From positions 1-29,529 of IMG/VR virus record IMGVR_UViG_3300041809_000236: a stretch of DNA of 29,529 nucleotides; one strand, 5' to 3'. This document shows positions 13,664-22,292 of the stretch, piece after piece. Position numbers and translations under genes: made by a program. The notes beneath the pieces were generated by a model, which was given only the letters and a program-made list of their open reading frames with translations, did no database searches and was not told where the DNA came from. How positions within the stretch are numbered: the first letter of the stretch is position 1; each line of letters opens with the position of its first letter. The stretch comes from a virus.

Positions 13664-13912
13664 CTAGGTGGTCTTGCCGCTTCCGCTGTTGACGCCGGTT
13701 ACGCCGCCCGTGGCATTGCCGCCCATCGACGACAGAAACTCGTCGCAGATGTTCTTGTGCGGTGCGATCTCCGGGCCTTCGCCCGCGCCGCCCTTGCGGC
13801 CCATGCCGCCGATGGCGCTGGTGTCGGACGCGGTGACGCCGCCCCTGGTCTTGATTTCGCTGATGGCGCTCTTCACGCCGCCCATCGTCTGTCCTGCGCT
13901 CTGTCCAGCCAT
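13664..13912 (-). CDS. 82-aa Gly/Ser/Thr-rich protein before the ATP-grasp gene
   Basis: The start at 13912 (MAGQSAGQTMGG) is set by a GGAGGGAA sequence; longer upstream frames run into the preceding gene. The protein is Gly-rich (about a quarter Gly) with a short helix in the middle (PHKNICDEFLSSM) and a Gly/Thr/Ser/Asn tail ending SGSGKTT. No domain is recognised and no membrane segment is present. Its stop is 12 nt before the ATP-grasp start, so the two are co-translated. It may be a minor virion protein or a substrate or partner of the ligase; both are inference. Confidence 0.75.
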   Translation of the reverse strand: MAGQSAGQTMGGVKSAISEIKTRGGVTASDTSAIGGMGRKGGAGEGPEIAPHKNICDEFLSSMGGNATGGVTGVNSGSGKTT

Positions 13913-13952
13913 GTCATTCCCTCCAAAAGGGTTTGGTGAAAGTTTACCACGG

Positions 13953-15443
13953 TTACTGTTGCGAATCGCGCGAACGAATGGCATCGAGGATACCCTGAAC
14001 CACCCGAACGCCCTCCGGGGACTTCTTTGCGGCCTTGGCAATATAGGGAGCAGCGTTGGCGATGGCCCGTTGTGTTGCGATGTCAGCAAATGGAGAATCG
14101 GATAGATGTCTGGCTCCCCCAGCGGCAACCGCTCCAAAAGCAGCATCCTTTAGCATATTTTCTGGGTGTCCAGTTGCCGCAGCATACCCCGCGCCCGCCG
14201 CCGCTCCCCCTACAGCCCATTTTGCCCTGGTGGCTATTCCATGAGACGGAGAAAGTTCTTGCCCAACGATCTTCTTATTCGCGGCTTCGCGGGCGATGAT
14301 AAGGTTCGTCTGAATCTTGTTGTTTGAGCGGAATGCGCGGGCCTCTGCTTCAGGAAGGCCCTGTGCGATGGAATCGTTTAGATCGTGGTAAATCTTCTGC
14401 AAGAACCACTGCCTGGGATTCGTGGTTTCAGGATTCCAGTCCTTGATTTGCTGCTGGATCGACTTGCGCATGGCGTGCATTTGCGCGGGAGTCATCTTGC
14501 CCGTTGCAGATGCACCGTGTTCACCTGCAACCCGCTGCATCTCTTCAAGGTTGGCATCAATCATTCCCTTGGTCGTTTCGGGAAACTCGCCCAGAGATAC
14601 CGCCTTGTCAAGTTCCACCGCCCGGTCGAGGATCTTGGCGTCGAGGTCTACCAGTCTCCCGCTCGGAGATGCGACAATCCTCTCCGTTTGGGTGTTGCGC
14701 AGCGCCCGCGCCGCCTCTATGGCGTCCCGCTGCATCGGCAAAGTCTTCTTGATTCCGCACTCGTTCAGAACGGTTCTGGCAATCTCGTTCGAGTCCTCTA
14801 CCGTTCTTCCCCACTTCGGCAGGTCTGTCGGCTTGAGTCCGATGTAGTTGTTTACTCCTTTGATAACCTTCGGCAGAGCAGCCGCACCGATTTTCTCGAA
14901 AAGTTTCCCCGCACCGATTCCGCCAAGCTCGAATGCCCCCTGTTCCGCTCCCGCCGCCAGTTCCGCGCCAGCCGAACGTGGTTTCCCTGCTGCATCTCGC
15001 GCGATTCCCTCCCCAACGAATCCACCGTAGGCCGCGCCGGCCACCGCGCCCGCAGGGCCGGCTACAGCCGCGCCGCCGATTCCGCCAAAAGTGGCAAGGA
15101 TCGGAGATGCCGCGCCCACTACGGAGCGCATGTTCTTTCCGAGCATAGATTCAGGTTTACGAGGAGCGCCTGCCTTTTCATCTGGCGCAAGCTCTCCTCC
15201 CAAGTCCTTCTGGTAGTGGTCGAGTTTATCTTGGGGAACCCACTTCGTTGCGTTCAGTGTCTTTTGATCGCCCGCTGTGGTGTAGAAGTTCATCTTCCAC
15301 GCACGCACCCCACCCTTCGCACGCATGGAATCGTACTGCGAAGCAGGCACCATCTTCACCACGTTCCCATGCTTCGGAAACATTACGGGGATTTGCGCCT
15401 CGTCAGACGATGGAAGGTTCGGCAATGTGGGAGTCGTAGCCAT
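13953..15443 (-). CDS. Internal virion (ejection-type) protein with glycine zippers
   Basis: This 496-aa protein starts by a TAATG overlap with the preceding gene. After an N-terminal segment with NFYTTAGDQKTLNATKWVP there is an Ala/Gly-rich hydrophobic stretch (about 110-150, FGGIGGAAVAGPAGAVAGAA) of glycine-zipper type. A long helical middle follows (ERIVASPSGRLVDLDAKILD; MHAMRKSIQQQIKDW), then a second Gly/Ala stretch (about 405-445, AVGGAAAGAGYAAATG). Membrane-active zippers inside a helical virion protein are characteristic of podovirus internal core or ejection proteins that form a channel for DNA entry. No lytic transglycosylase motif is evident. Confidence 0.72.
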   Translation of the reverse strand: MATTPTLPNLPSSDEAQIPVMFPKHGNVVKMVPASQYDSMRAKGGVRAWKMNFYTTAGDQKTLNATKWVPQDKLDHYQKDLGGELAPDEKAGAPRKPESMLGKNMRSVVGAASPILATFGGIGGAAVAGPAGAVAGAAYGGFVGEGIARDAAGKPRSAGAELAAGAEQGAFELGGIGAGKLFEKIGAAALPKVIKGVNNYIGLKPTDLPKWGRTVEDSNEIARTVLNECGIKKTLPMQRDAIEAARALRNTQTERIVASPSGRLVDLDAKILDRAVELDKAVSLGEFPETTKGMIDANLEEMQRVAGEHGASATGKMTPAQMHAMRKSIQQQIKDWNPETTNPRQWFLQKIYHDLNDSIAQGLPEAEARAFRSNNKIQTNLIIAREAANKKIVGQELSPSHGIATRAKWAVGGAAAGAGYAAATGHPENMLKDAAFGAVAAGGARHLSDSPFADIATQRAIANAAPYIAKAAKKSPEGVRVVQGILDAIRSRDSQQ

Positions 15444-17224
15444 TAGTGCGCATCCGGCAGTGAGTCAATTTCGTTGTCGCCCGTCTTCGCTGCCCCCGTT
15501 TGTTCCGCCTGTGCTTTCAGAAACGGACCGCCCTGTTCCAAAAACGCCTTCTGGCGGTTGACAAGCAGGGTCTTCAGTTCGCGGGCCGTTGCCGCAAGTT
15601 GCTGAGGGTTGAACTTCCCTGAGAGAACGGCCTGAGCTTGGCGCAGCTTGAAATCAGAACTCCCGCCAGTGCCGCCCGCCGCCATGACTTGACCGATCTG
15701 GTCGGCAACGTCCGTCGCAACCGCAGCATAAGCCGCAGCCTCTTTGTCGCCCCCGGCAATCAACGCAGACATCTCAACCGAGTTTACGGGCGGGAACTTC
15801 GTCCTCTTGATCTTGGATGATTGAGAGATAACCTCATCGAGCGATCCCTTGGTATCGCCGTATCCGGTCAGAGAATTGATAAGCGACAACTGCTGCTGCA
15901 CGCGCGGATTGTTGGCGAATTTGTATTGTACGTCCGCCTTGGCCGGGTTAAAGTTCGGGTCCATTTTCGATGCTGCCGCCATGGCTTCCGACCGCGCGGA
16001 ACCAAATGCCGGTAGCTCTGCCGGAGCCATCTTTCCGGAAATAAGCTGCTTGGCAAGGTAGTCTGTGGTCTGCTGCTTCTGTCCGCTCTGCCCGCCGCCG
16101 GGAACGTACTTCTGCGCTCGCAGCATCGACGCTCGCGCCGCCAGCATCTTTGCGGCGGAATCCGCGGCCTTGATCTGCAATTCCGGGTTGTTCGGATTGG
16201 TCTTGGCGTCCGCCGCCGCTTTCTGCGCCGCCGTCTGAGCGGCCTTGAAATCCATCTGCGACTTCGTGATGGGATTCTGCTTTACCTCTTCCTCTGTCAT
16301 GGGACGGAGCTTAGGCGATCCGTCCTCGTTGTACATACGCTCGCCGTCCTTGTCGGTTTCAAAGGTCAGGCCGCGCTTGTTCATCTCTATGTCGAGCTTT
16401 TCTTGCGTCAGTCCCGCCTTGATTCCGGCATCGGCCATCTTCGAGTAAGTCTGGAGAACTTGCCCCTGAGTCGCGGGCTTCCCTATCACCCTGGCCTGCT
16501 GCATTTGAGACTGAGCCTGTTCCTGGGGGGAGAGTTGCTGAGTCTGCGGCATCTGGCTCTGTAATGAGGCGGCAGACTGGCTCATGCCCGGATTCTGCTT
16601 CTGCATCATCTGAATCAACGCTTGGCGTTCGGGAGACTGAGCGTTTTTGTCGTCGATGCCAAACGCCTTGGAGATGATCTTGTGAGCCTTCTTGTCGTTC
16701 GTCATGTCGTTCAGGTTGGTCATGTTCTGCTGAACGGCACCCTGCGCTTGCTGAATCATTTGCTGCGCTTGCTTGACCTGTTGCTGGGCTTGCGGGTCTT
16801 GCGGGTTCTTCTTGAGCGCCTCGGTAGCCTGCTGCATTGCCTGCTGGCCCTGTTGAAGTTGCGCCTGCGCCTGGTTCAAGCCCTGGACGGTCTGCGTGTA
16901 GCGAGTGAGAGTGACTTGGTAATCGCGCTGCTGCTTGGCCTGAACCGCCTGCGTCATGGTGTTGGCAAGAGTCTGCGAGGTCTTGACGAGGTTCTGCATC
17001 GACTGGCGCTGATGTGCGCCCTTCTCGCCTACCCCGAAAGCAGACACTTCCTGCGGACCTACTGGAGTCGTGGGACGTTGCGCGGGAGCCACCGGAGACA
17101 TCGCCGGAGCCATTTGCGTCATGCCTTGGGTGTTCGTCTGTTGACCCAAGAGAGCACGAACGTACTCCTGCTCCGCAGCGGCGTTCTGCTGTGGCATCGG
17201 CATCGAAATGGGTGTTGTGCTCAT
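15443..17224 (-). CDS. Gln/Ala-rich internal virion protein
   Basis: The ATG at 17224 (MSTTPISMPM) with GAGGATCGTAGC upstream is preferred; an in-frame start 11 codons earlier has no site. The product has 592 aa. Residues ~90-240 are an extreme Gln/Ala helical region (QAQAQLQQGQQAMQQ) likely to form coiled coils. A charged helical middle and a C-terminal half follow, with QQLSLINSLTGYGDTKGSLDE and EMSALIAGGDKEAAAYAAVA. Large Gln-rich helical proteins between adaptor and fibre genes are typical of podovirus internal core proteins. It is flanked by the two other candidate ejection proteins, with which it probably assembles. It ends in a TAATG overlap. Confidence 0.7.
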   Translation of the reverse strand: MSTTPISMPMPQQNAAAEQEYVRALLGQQTNTQGMTQMAPAMSPVAPAQRPTTPVGPQEVSAFGVGEKGAHQRQSMQNLVKTSQTLANTMTQAVQAKQQRDYQVTLTRYTQTVQGLNQAQAQLQQGQQAMQQATEALKKNPQDPQAQQQVKQAQQMIQQAQGAVQQNMTNLNDMTNDKKAHKIISKAFGIDDKNAQSPERQALIQMMQKQNPGMSQSAASLQSQMPQTQQLSPQEQAQSQMQQARVIGKPATQGQVLQTYSKMADAGIKAGLTQEKLDIEMNKRGLTFETDKDGERMYNEDGSPKLRPMTEEEVKQNPITKSQMDFKAAQTAAQKAAADAKTNPNNPELQIKAADSAAKMLAARASMLRAQKYVPGGGQSGQKQQTTDYLAKQLISGKMAPAELPAFGSARSEAMAAASKMDPNFNPAKADVQYKFANNPRVQQQLSLINSLTGYGDTKGSLDEVISQSSKIKRTKFPPVNSVEMSALIAGGDKEAAAYAAVATDVADQIGQVMAAGGTGGSSDFKLRQAQAVLSGKFNPQQLAATARELKTLLVNRQKAFLEQGGPFLKAQAEQTGAAKTGDNEIDSLPDAH

Positions 17225-17266
17225 GCTACGATCCTCATACTGCAAGTGCTGCGCCAAGTCCCGATC

Positions 17267-18067
17267 CTATGATGGAGGTGGCACAATCCCGGTCATGCCG
17301 GCAGTCATAATCCCGGCAGCAGCTATCCCCCCAAGTTCCAAGCCCATTCCCGTGTAGTCCATCCAATTCGGCTTATTCGCCAGGGTCTTCGCAGTTCCGG
17401 TTGCAGCAAACTCCATCATGTTCAACTCGTTGGCCTGCGCCTCCGCCCACATGTTGTAGTATTCCTGGGCAGTGATCTGGTTTTGCGCCGCTGTGGACTG
17501 GTTTTCATACGATTGAAGCGCACCACCCATCTCCGAACTGGACCCGCTCACACCCATTGCGCTCAGACTGGAAGTGAGATTGTTTGCGCCCGCTTGCGAT
17601 TGGTTCTGCATCGCATTCGTGGTCGCTCCCACCACCTGCCCCGTGAGCACGGAATTGTATCCCCCGTTACTCTGGAGGTACTGGTAGATCAATGCACCCA
17701 TGCCGCCGCCGTAGGTTTCTTGGAGGTACTTTTCCATCCAATTGGCTTGCGATTGAGAGAGTCCATACGGGTTTCCGCTGGTTGTGGTTGATCCTTCGCT
17801 CGTGACGGTGAGATTTGCTGGCTGTGTCGAACCCGGAGAACTGCTTCCCGGATTCTGGCTGACCGATTGCAACGAAGTTCCACCTGACACGCCGGAGGTC
17901 TGCGGCATGAGGTTCATCGTATTTCCGAAATTCATAGTTCCCGGCCCGCCAGTCGCGGGAGTCTGAAATCCGGTCGAAGTCGAGAATAGGCCCGCGCCAT
18001 TAAAGTTTCCTGCGCCGGTCACGCCGGTTGGGTTGGTCATCGGATTAGGCATCGGCATCGTTGCCAT
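17267..18067 (-). CDS. Low-complexity virion protein, C-terminal membrane-active segment
   Basis: This 266-aa protein starts behind GAGGTGAT. The first ~100 residues are Gly/Thr/Ser/Asn/Pro-rich and probably disordered. Then comes a helical part: LSQSQANWMEKYLQETYGGG, followed by repeated Asn/Gln helices (NAMQNQSQAGANNLTSSLSA; ENQSTAAQNQITAQEYYNMW). The C-terminus is hydrophobic and Gly-rich (YTGMGLELGGIAAAGIMTAG). It lies immediately upstream in transcription of the two larger internal proteins, so it is the third and smallest member of a likely ejection-protein set. The family is not recognised. Confidence 0.68.
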   Translation of the reverse strand: MATMPMPNPMTNPTGVTGAGNFNGAGLFSTSTGFQTPATGGPGTMNFGNTMNLMPQTSGVSGGTSLQSVSQNPGSSSPGSTQPANLTVTSEGSTTTSGNPYGLSQSQANWMEKYLQETYGGGMGALIYQYLQSNGGYNSVLTGQVVGATTNAMQNQSQAGANNLTSSLSAMGVSGSSSEMGGALQSYENQSTAAQNQITAQEYYNMWAEAQANELNMMEFAATGTAKTLANKPNWMDYTGMGLELGGIAAAGIMTAGMTGIVPPPS

Positions 18068-18075
18068 ACATCACC

Positions 18076-18891
18076 TCATGCGTATGTGTAGCGTGACGTG
18101 CGAAGGCTCATGCTCCGCTGGTTATGCGTCTCATCGCGGTCTCTTTGGAGTTTGCGCAACTGCCACATTGCCATGCCGCGCGATTCAAGAAACTCCTTCG
18201 CCGTCTTGCAGATGGAAGAAGATGAGTCGATTCCCTCATCCTTTGCCAACTGCTCGATTGCCGCGTATTGAAACACCTGCATCCAGGAATCGGGAGCGAA
18301 GATCGGCATGGATGCCTGACTCGTCGCCGGAAACGGATGCCTCAACTTGAGACGGAAGAAGAATGGATAATTCTGATCTGGCGATGGTCCGATCTGGTAG
18401 TTCTGGTTGAACCGCGTGTAGTAGACGGACGGTGCGGTTCCGTAGCTCGTTTGCGTGCTGCTGGTCACTCCGTAGGTGAACATGTCAACCGCAACCACCC
18501 GGCGGTACTCAATCACCCGGCCCGACTGGTTTACTGCGTTCGGTTGAAACCCGCTTCCCTGGAACCATAGCCACCCGTCATACTGGTCAGTCACGTCAGT
18601 AAATAGGCTGGAGTATGGTTCAAACTGCGGATACGCGGTATTGCCCGCAATCGTCGCCAGCAATGAGGAAATCGGGATGATCGGGTTCCCTGCGGTAAGC
18701 GAGAGTGCCGTAGCAGGCGGAACCGGAGTCTGATACTTCAACTCCTCAAGTTCAGCCGTTTCCGTGATCTCAATCACTGCCTGCATGGCCGCAATCATAC
18801 CGAGGGAATTGTCGGTGGTCGTACCCCAATTCAGGCGACCTCCGCCCTTGGCAGGCAATCCGCTCACGATTTGTCCCAGCGTGTAGCTCAC
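18076..18891 (-). CDS. Head-tail adaptor / tail-tubular-A-like protein
   Basis: This 271-aa protein starts MSYTLGQIVSGLPAKGGGRL. The N-terminal half is helical and acidic (MQAVIEITETAELEELKY). The middle is beta-rich with many aromatic residues (DQYDGWLWFQGSGFQ). The C-terminal third is helical (FQYAAIEQLAKDEGIDSSSS, then TAKEFLESRGMAMWQLRKLQ). Size, helical ends with a beta middle, and position between the nozzle candidate and internal virion proteins match the adaptor ring that joins portal to tail in short-tailed phages. I recognise the overall pattern but no diagnostic motif. Confidence 0.6.
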   Translation of the reverse strand: MSYTLGQIVSGLPAKGGGRLNWGTTTDNSLGMIAAMQAVIEITETAELEELKYQTPVPPATALSLTAGNPIIPISSLLATIAGNTAYPQFEPYSSLFTDVTDQYDGWLWFQGSGFQPNAVNQSGRVIEYRRVVAVDMFTYGVTSSTQTSYGTAPSVYYTRFNQNYQIGPSPDQNYPFFFRLKLRHPFPATSQASMPIFAPDSWMQVFQYAAIEQLAKDEGIDSSSSICKTAKEFLESRGMAMWQLRKLQRDRDETHNQRSMSLRTSRYTYA

Positions 18892-18900
18892 GAGACCACC

Positions 18901-19251
18901 CTACTCCAGAAAGTACGGAAGTTTCACCCGTCGCCCATTGATGACCTGCACCAGATACCCTGCTGGCGTGGCGGGAAGGGCCGCCGCGCCTCCCGCTGAT
19001 GCTGCGGAGGTAGTATTTGCCGCCGTGAGGTGCGGAGCGGATTGTAGTGTGACCTGGCCAGTGAAAGCAGGTGAATCGATAGGCGCTTTTCCTTGAACTG
19101 CCTGGTTCAGTGCCCCCAAGTCTCCGGTGTTGGTTGCAATAGCCCCCACCTGCTGCGAGACTTGCGAGACCATGTCGTTTGCACGACGCCGCATCTGCCG
19201 GGTATTGTTGTCGGGCGGTGCCACATGTGGAAGATAGGCAATCGAACTCAT
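18901..19251 (-). CDS. Small tail-fibre-like protein
   Basis: This 116-aa protein is coupled to the nozzle gene by a TAATG overlap. After a charged N-terminus a helix (MVSQVSQQVGAIATNTGDLG) leads to the segment KAPIDSPAFTG (55-65), a motif typical of repeats in tail fibre and phage lectin proteins. An Ala/Gly/Thr-rich linker follows. The end GYLVQVINGRRVKLPYF is a beta-strand pair often found at the C-termini of small phage structural proteins. It is probably a short fibre or fibre-attachment protein on the tail. It is not long enough to be a full receptor-binding protein. Confidence 0.72.
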   Translation of the reverse strand: MSSIAYLPHVAPPDNNTRQMRRRANDMVSQVSQQVGAIATNTGDLGALNQAVQGKAPIDSPAFTGQVTLQSAPHLTAANTTSAASAGGAAALPATPAGYLVQVINGRRVKLPYFLE

Positions 19252-22200
19252 TACGTCACCTCACTCTTCATTATGACAGCCGCCTGGCTCAACCGCACCA
19301 GTGCCACCAAAGGATTCGACACGCCATTCAATGCAAGCGACGTGCAAACCCCGGTAAAGGTTCCAAAGTCCACTTGAGACGTGAAAACCTGTCCGTTCAC
19401 CACTCCCGCGCTCAACTGCAGAAGGTCTTTTTCGATTGCAACCATAGGGTTGACAACCGTTCCGGTCTGCGATGTTGGGTCTTGCTGCCCTGAATAGGTG
19501 AGCGAGATTGACGGCGTAATTGGAGCTCCAAGGCTTGCAAGTGTCGGCTGATTCTCGTACTCAAGCAGGATTCTCCGCTCCGACTGCATCCTGGCAATCG
19601 ACGGAGCTTCAGTGCGGAACTGGTATGCCAATACCTCGGCAAAAGTGGGAGATACAGACAAAGAGAGCAACTGCAACGATCTAACCAGAGGAGCAATCTC
19701 AACAATCGATGCAAGATCGTAGTACCTGTGACTGAGATTCGATGTGGTAACCGAATAGGCTGCGAGAATCCACGAATCAGAAGCCAACTGCACGGCTCCT
19801 ACAGGAGACTCTGCGACATATTGGGCAGTGTCGAAGCTCTGATAGATTGGGCAAGTAAATGTGATTCCGCTCCACGTCCAATTATGCCAACTGTTCTCGT
19901 TCATATTGAAATCGAAGACAGTAGATGCTCGTGTTCCGGCAGGAAACAGCCCAAGTTGGTACTGATCCTCAGACATGGCGATAAGGTAGTGCTTTTGACC
20001 TTCGATCAGAACAATGGATCCATATAAACCCTGGAGAGGAAAAGAGCCATCGTTCCATTGAACAGGCTGGAGAGAAGAAGGAATTCCGAATTGCAGGATG
20101 TTGGCGATGGTCTGTCCGGTCTCTGTAAGTCCGTTCGGCGTGAGAGTATATCCAGTATCCTGCGAAAGAAATGCGAGTGTGGTTCCGAACTGAGCCATCG
20201 ATCCATAGCGCACAATCTGCCCCTGGTCGCCTCCCCAGAGCGGATAGAAGGAGAAGGGAACCTGTGCGCTGGTAGTGTTGGGCGTCATCTCGGTAATGCC
20301 GCCATTGTGTCCAATGAATGCCACAGATTCGACTACATTCACCGAAGAAATCAGACCGCGGGCCTCGGACAGAGAATCCCATCCCCCCGGAGCAATCAAG
20401 AAGTTTGGGTCGAAATATCCGGGCGCGTTTGGTGCTGACCAAGCGATGCGATCGTAGTAGCGAATTGTCGAGGATGCCGATTGAACAGTGGAACTGAGTT
20501 GAGCGTAGGCCGTGGCAGTGCTGGTTGAGTTTCCAAGGATGTTCACGTAAGGCGTGGCGTAGTAGCCCTGTCCTTGATTTCCCGGCTTGAATCCCGTAGC
20601 GACGATTTGCTCTGTGGCGCTCTGTATTGCGTTGGCCGACATGGTGACGTTCGATCCAGGGATGGCCGTGAATTGCGCTCCGTAGTTTCGGTACTGAGCT
20701 TGTTCTGAAAGCTGGATATTTCCACCAGTGAGCGAGATGATGGTTGTTCCTGGGGGCAGGCAGTCGTTCACAATCGTCTGTCCAACCGCAAAACTGGAGT
20801 AACTGTAACCGGGAGAGTACCCTCCTAAATACGCGATTTGATTGGTTCCTGCATCGATGTTCCCGCTAAATGAAAAGTTCGACGCGGAAGAGATAGAGGC
20901 AATGGTCGTTGCCGCCGGGATGCCATAGAGGTTGTCAGAAACCCCCATTCTTTCTTGAAGACCATCGATGTTGAAGACGTTGGAGATCACATCGCTTCCA
21001 GAAGTCAGAATACCCTCGAATTGAACAGACGAACCGATTTTTGTGCCTGTCAACGACACTTGCCCGGATGCGTTGACGCTTGTGTATCCAGATGCACCCT
21101 CACCGCCTCCACTCACAAATTGCACGCTTGGGGCAATCGAGTATCCTGAACCGGCAGTCATTTGAACAATATCGAGAACAGAAGTCGTATTGTTTCCGTC
21201 ACCTCCGATGATCCCGCCGAGGATCAGCCGGCCGGCCATCGAGGCCATGAAGTCTCCGCCGATGAATGGGAGACCGGAAAACAGATTTGCCGAGGCGGTG
21301 TACGTCCCAGTGCCGGTTGGATCGATAATCTGAACCGTTGGAACAGAGGTGTAGTTCTGGCCAAACGAGTCCACGACGATACCCTGAATGGTTCCGAGGC
21401 CGTCCGTACTGAGGATTGCCGTTGCTGTTGCCCCGGTTCCGCCGCCGCCAATGAATACCACGGTCGGACTGGTGAATCCCGATCCGGTTCCGCCCAAGGC
21501 CACGCTGGAAACTCCAGTGAAAGCCGTCATCTCTTGAACGATATAAGAGGCAGGAAACGAGGAAAGAACCGCGACCGCGCGGGCTGGCAACTGCCCTGGC
21601 CCAGGTCCGGTCGTGCTGCCACCTTGAAGGCTTACGATAGGAGGTTGAACGTATCCACTTCCGCCAGCGTTGTTGGTGATGCTGGTCAGGTTGCTTCCGG
21701 TCAGAGTTGCCGTTCCGGTTGCCCCGGTCCCGGCTCCATCGGAGAACACAACCGTAGGTGTAGTTGCAAAGTACCCCCCAGGATTGAGCACCTGAACGCT
21801 TGCAACCGAGTAGGTAGGCCGAACGGCGTACACGCCCAACTGAGAACCAGACGAAAACCAGAGAGTGTTTCCGATGACCTGAGTTCCGAAACGAGCATAT
21901 CGAGGATAAGCCGTGGGGAACGTGAAGATTTTCGAGAATGTCTTCACTGTCACCCCCGGAGTCTGCGGATTGTAATCGGCATAGACTGCAAGGTTTGTGA
22001 TGATGACCGTGAACCCTTGCTGAAGTCCCGGAGCCGGTAGATTAGCCCACCCGCAGACATTCTCCCCCAGTGCAAGCGTCGGGAGAGTCACGGACATGCC
22101 AGAGGTTCCAGTGACGGGATAAAGAGCAGGCTGGGGCGTCAGACGCCCGCGAACGGCCATCGCAGAGCATGACGAGCAGGCCCCTGGTGGAATACGAGAA

Positions 22201-22289
22201 GTAGGAAGATTTGTGACAAGACCGGGCCAGTCCGAACCGTACTCCGTTTCGAAGTAGCCCGTCAGAGGCTTATTCGACAGGCCCGGCAT
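19251..22289 (-). CDS. Tail nozzle / stabilisation-like protein with GxGY repeats
   Basis: In this 1012-aa protein the opening (LPTSRIPPGACSSCSAMAVR) and the end, with polar beta-propeller-like text (WGGDQGQIVRYGSMAQFGTT; DFNMNENSWHNWTWSG), resemble P22 gp10- or T7 gp12-type proteins that close or extend the short tail. Inserted between residues ~165 and 600 are six copies of a loose repeat, GxGY/F-x3-4-P-x-V-x-F, followed by GxGTGATxTAxL, as in GSGFTSPTVVF and GGGGTGATATA. Such copies are beta-solenoid-like and may form a peripheral domain. It is among the largest virion proteins here and lies between the minor head proteins and the adaptor. Confidence 0.75.
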   Translation of the reverse strand: MPGLSNKPLTGYFETEYGSDWPGLVTNLPTSRIPPGACSSCSAMAVRGRLTPQPALYPVTGTSGMSVTLPTLALGENVCGWANLPAPGLQQGFTVIITNLAVYADYNPQTPGVTVKTFSKIFTFPTAYPRYARFGTQVIGNTLWFSSGSQLGVYAVRPTYSVASVQVLNPGGYFATTPTVVFSDGAGTGATGTATLTGSNLTSITNNAGGSGYVQPPIVSLQGGSTTGPGPGQLPARAVAVLSSFPASYIVQEMTAFTGVSSVALGGTGSGFTSPTVVFIGGGGTGATATAILSTDGLGTIQGIVVDSFGQNYTSVPTVQIIDPTGTGTYTASANLFSGLPFIGGDFMASMAGRLILGGIIGGDGNNTTSVLDIVQMTAGSGYSIAPSVQFVSGGGEGASGYTSVNASGQVSLTGTKIGSSVQFEGILTSGSDVISNVFNIDGLQERMGVSDNLYGIPAATTIASISSASNFSFSGNIDAGTNQIAYLGGYSPGYSYSSFAVGQTIVNDCLPPGTTIISLTGGNIQLSEQAQYRNYGAQFTAIPGSNVTMSANAIQSATEQIVATGFKPGNQGQGYYATPYVNILGNSTSTATAYAQLSSTVQSASSTIRYYDRIAWSAPNAPGYFDPNFLIAPGGWDSLSEARGLISSVNVVESVAFIGHNGGITEMTPNTTSAQVPFSFYPLWGGDQGQIVRYGSMAQFGTTLAFLSQDTGYTLTPNGLTETGQTIANILQFGIPSSLQPVQWNDGSFPLQGLYGSIVLIEGQKHYLIAMSEDQYQLGLFPAGTRASTVFDFNMNENSWHNWTWSGITFTCPIYQSFDTAQYVAESPVGAVQLASDSWILAAYSVTTSNLSHRYYDLASIVEIAPLVRSLQLLSLSVSPTFAEVLAYQFRTEAPSIARMQSERRILLEYENQPTLASLGAPITPSISLTYSGQQDPTSQTGTVVNPMVAIEKDLLQLSAGVVNGQVFTSQVDFGTFTGVCTSLALNGVSNPLVALVRLSQAAVIMKSEVT

Positions 22290-22292
22290 GGG

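Noticed and set aside
14385-15446. 353-codon plus-strand frame opposite the internal virion gene
   Set aside because: Antisense shadow with Leu/Arg-rich composition and no ribosome-binding site.
16622-17272. Leu-rich plus-strand frame that looks like a membrane protein
   Set aside because: The Leu runs are the reverse complement of Gln codons in the Gln-rich virion protein.
21162-22040. 292-codon plus-strand frame opposite the nozzle gene
   Set aside because: Shadow frame; the nozzle gene on the minus strand has coherent repeats throughout.
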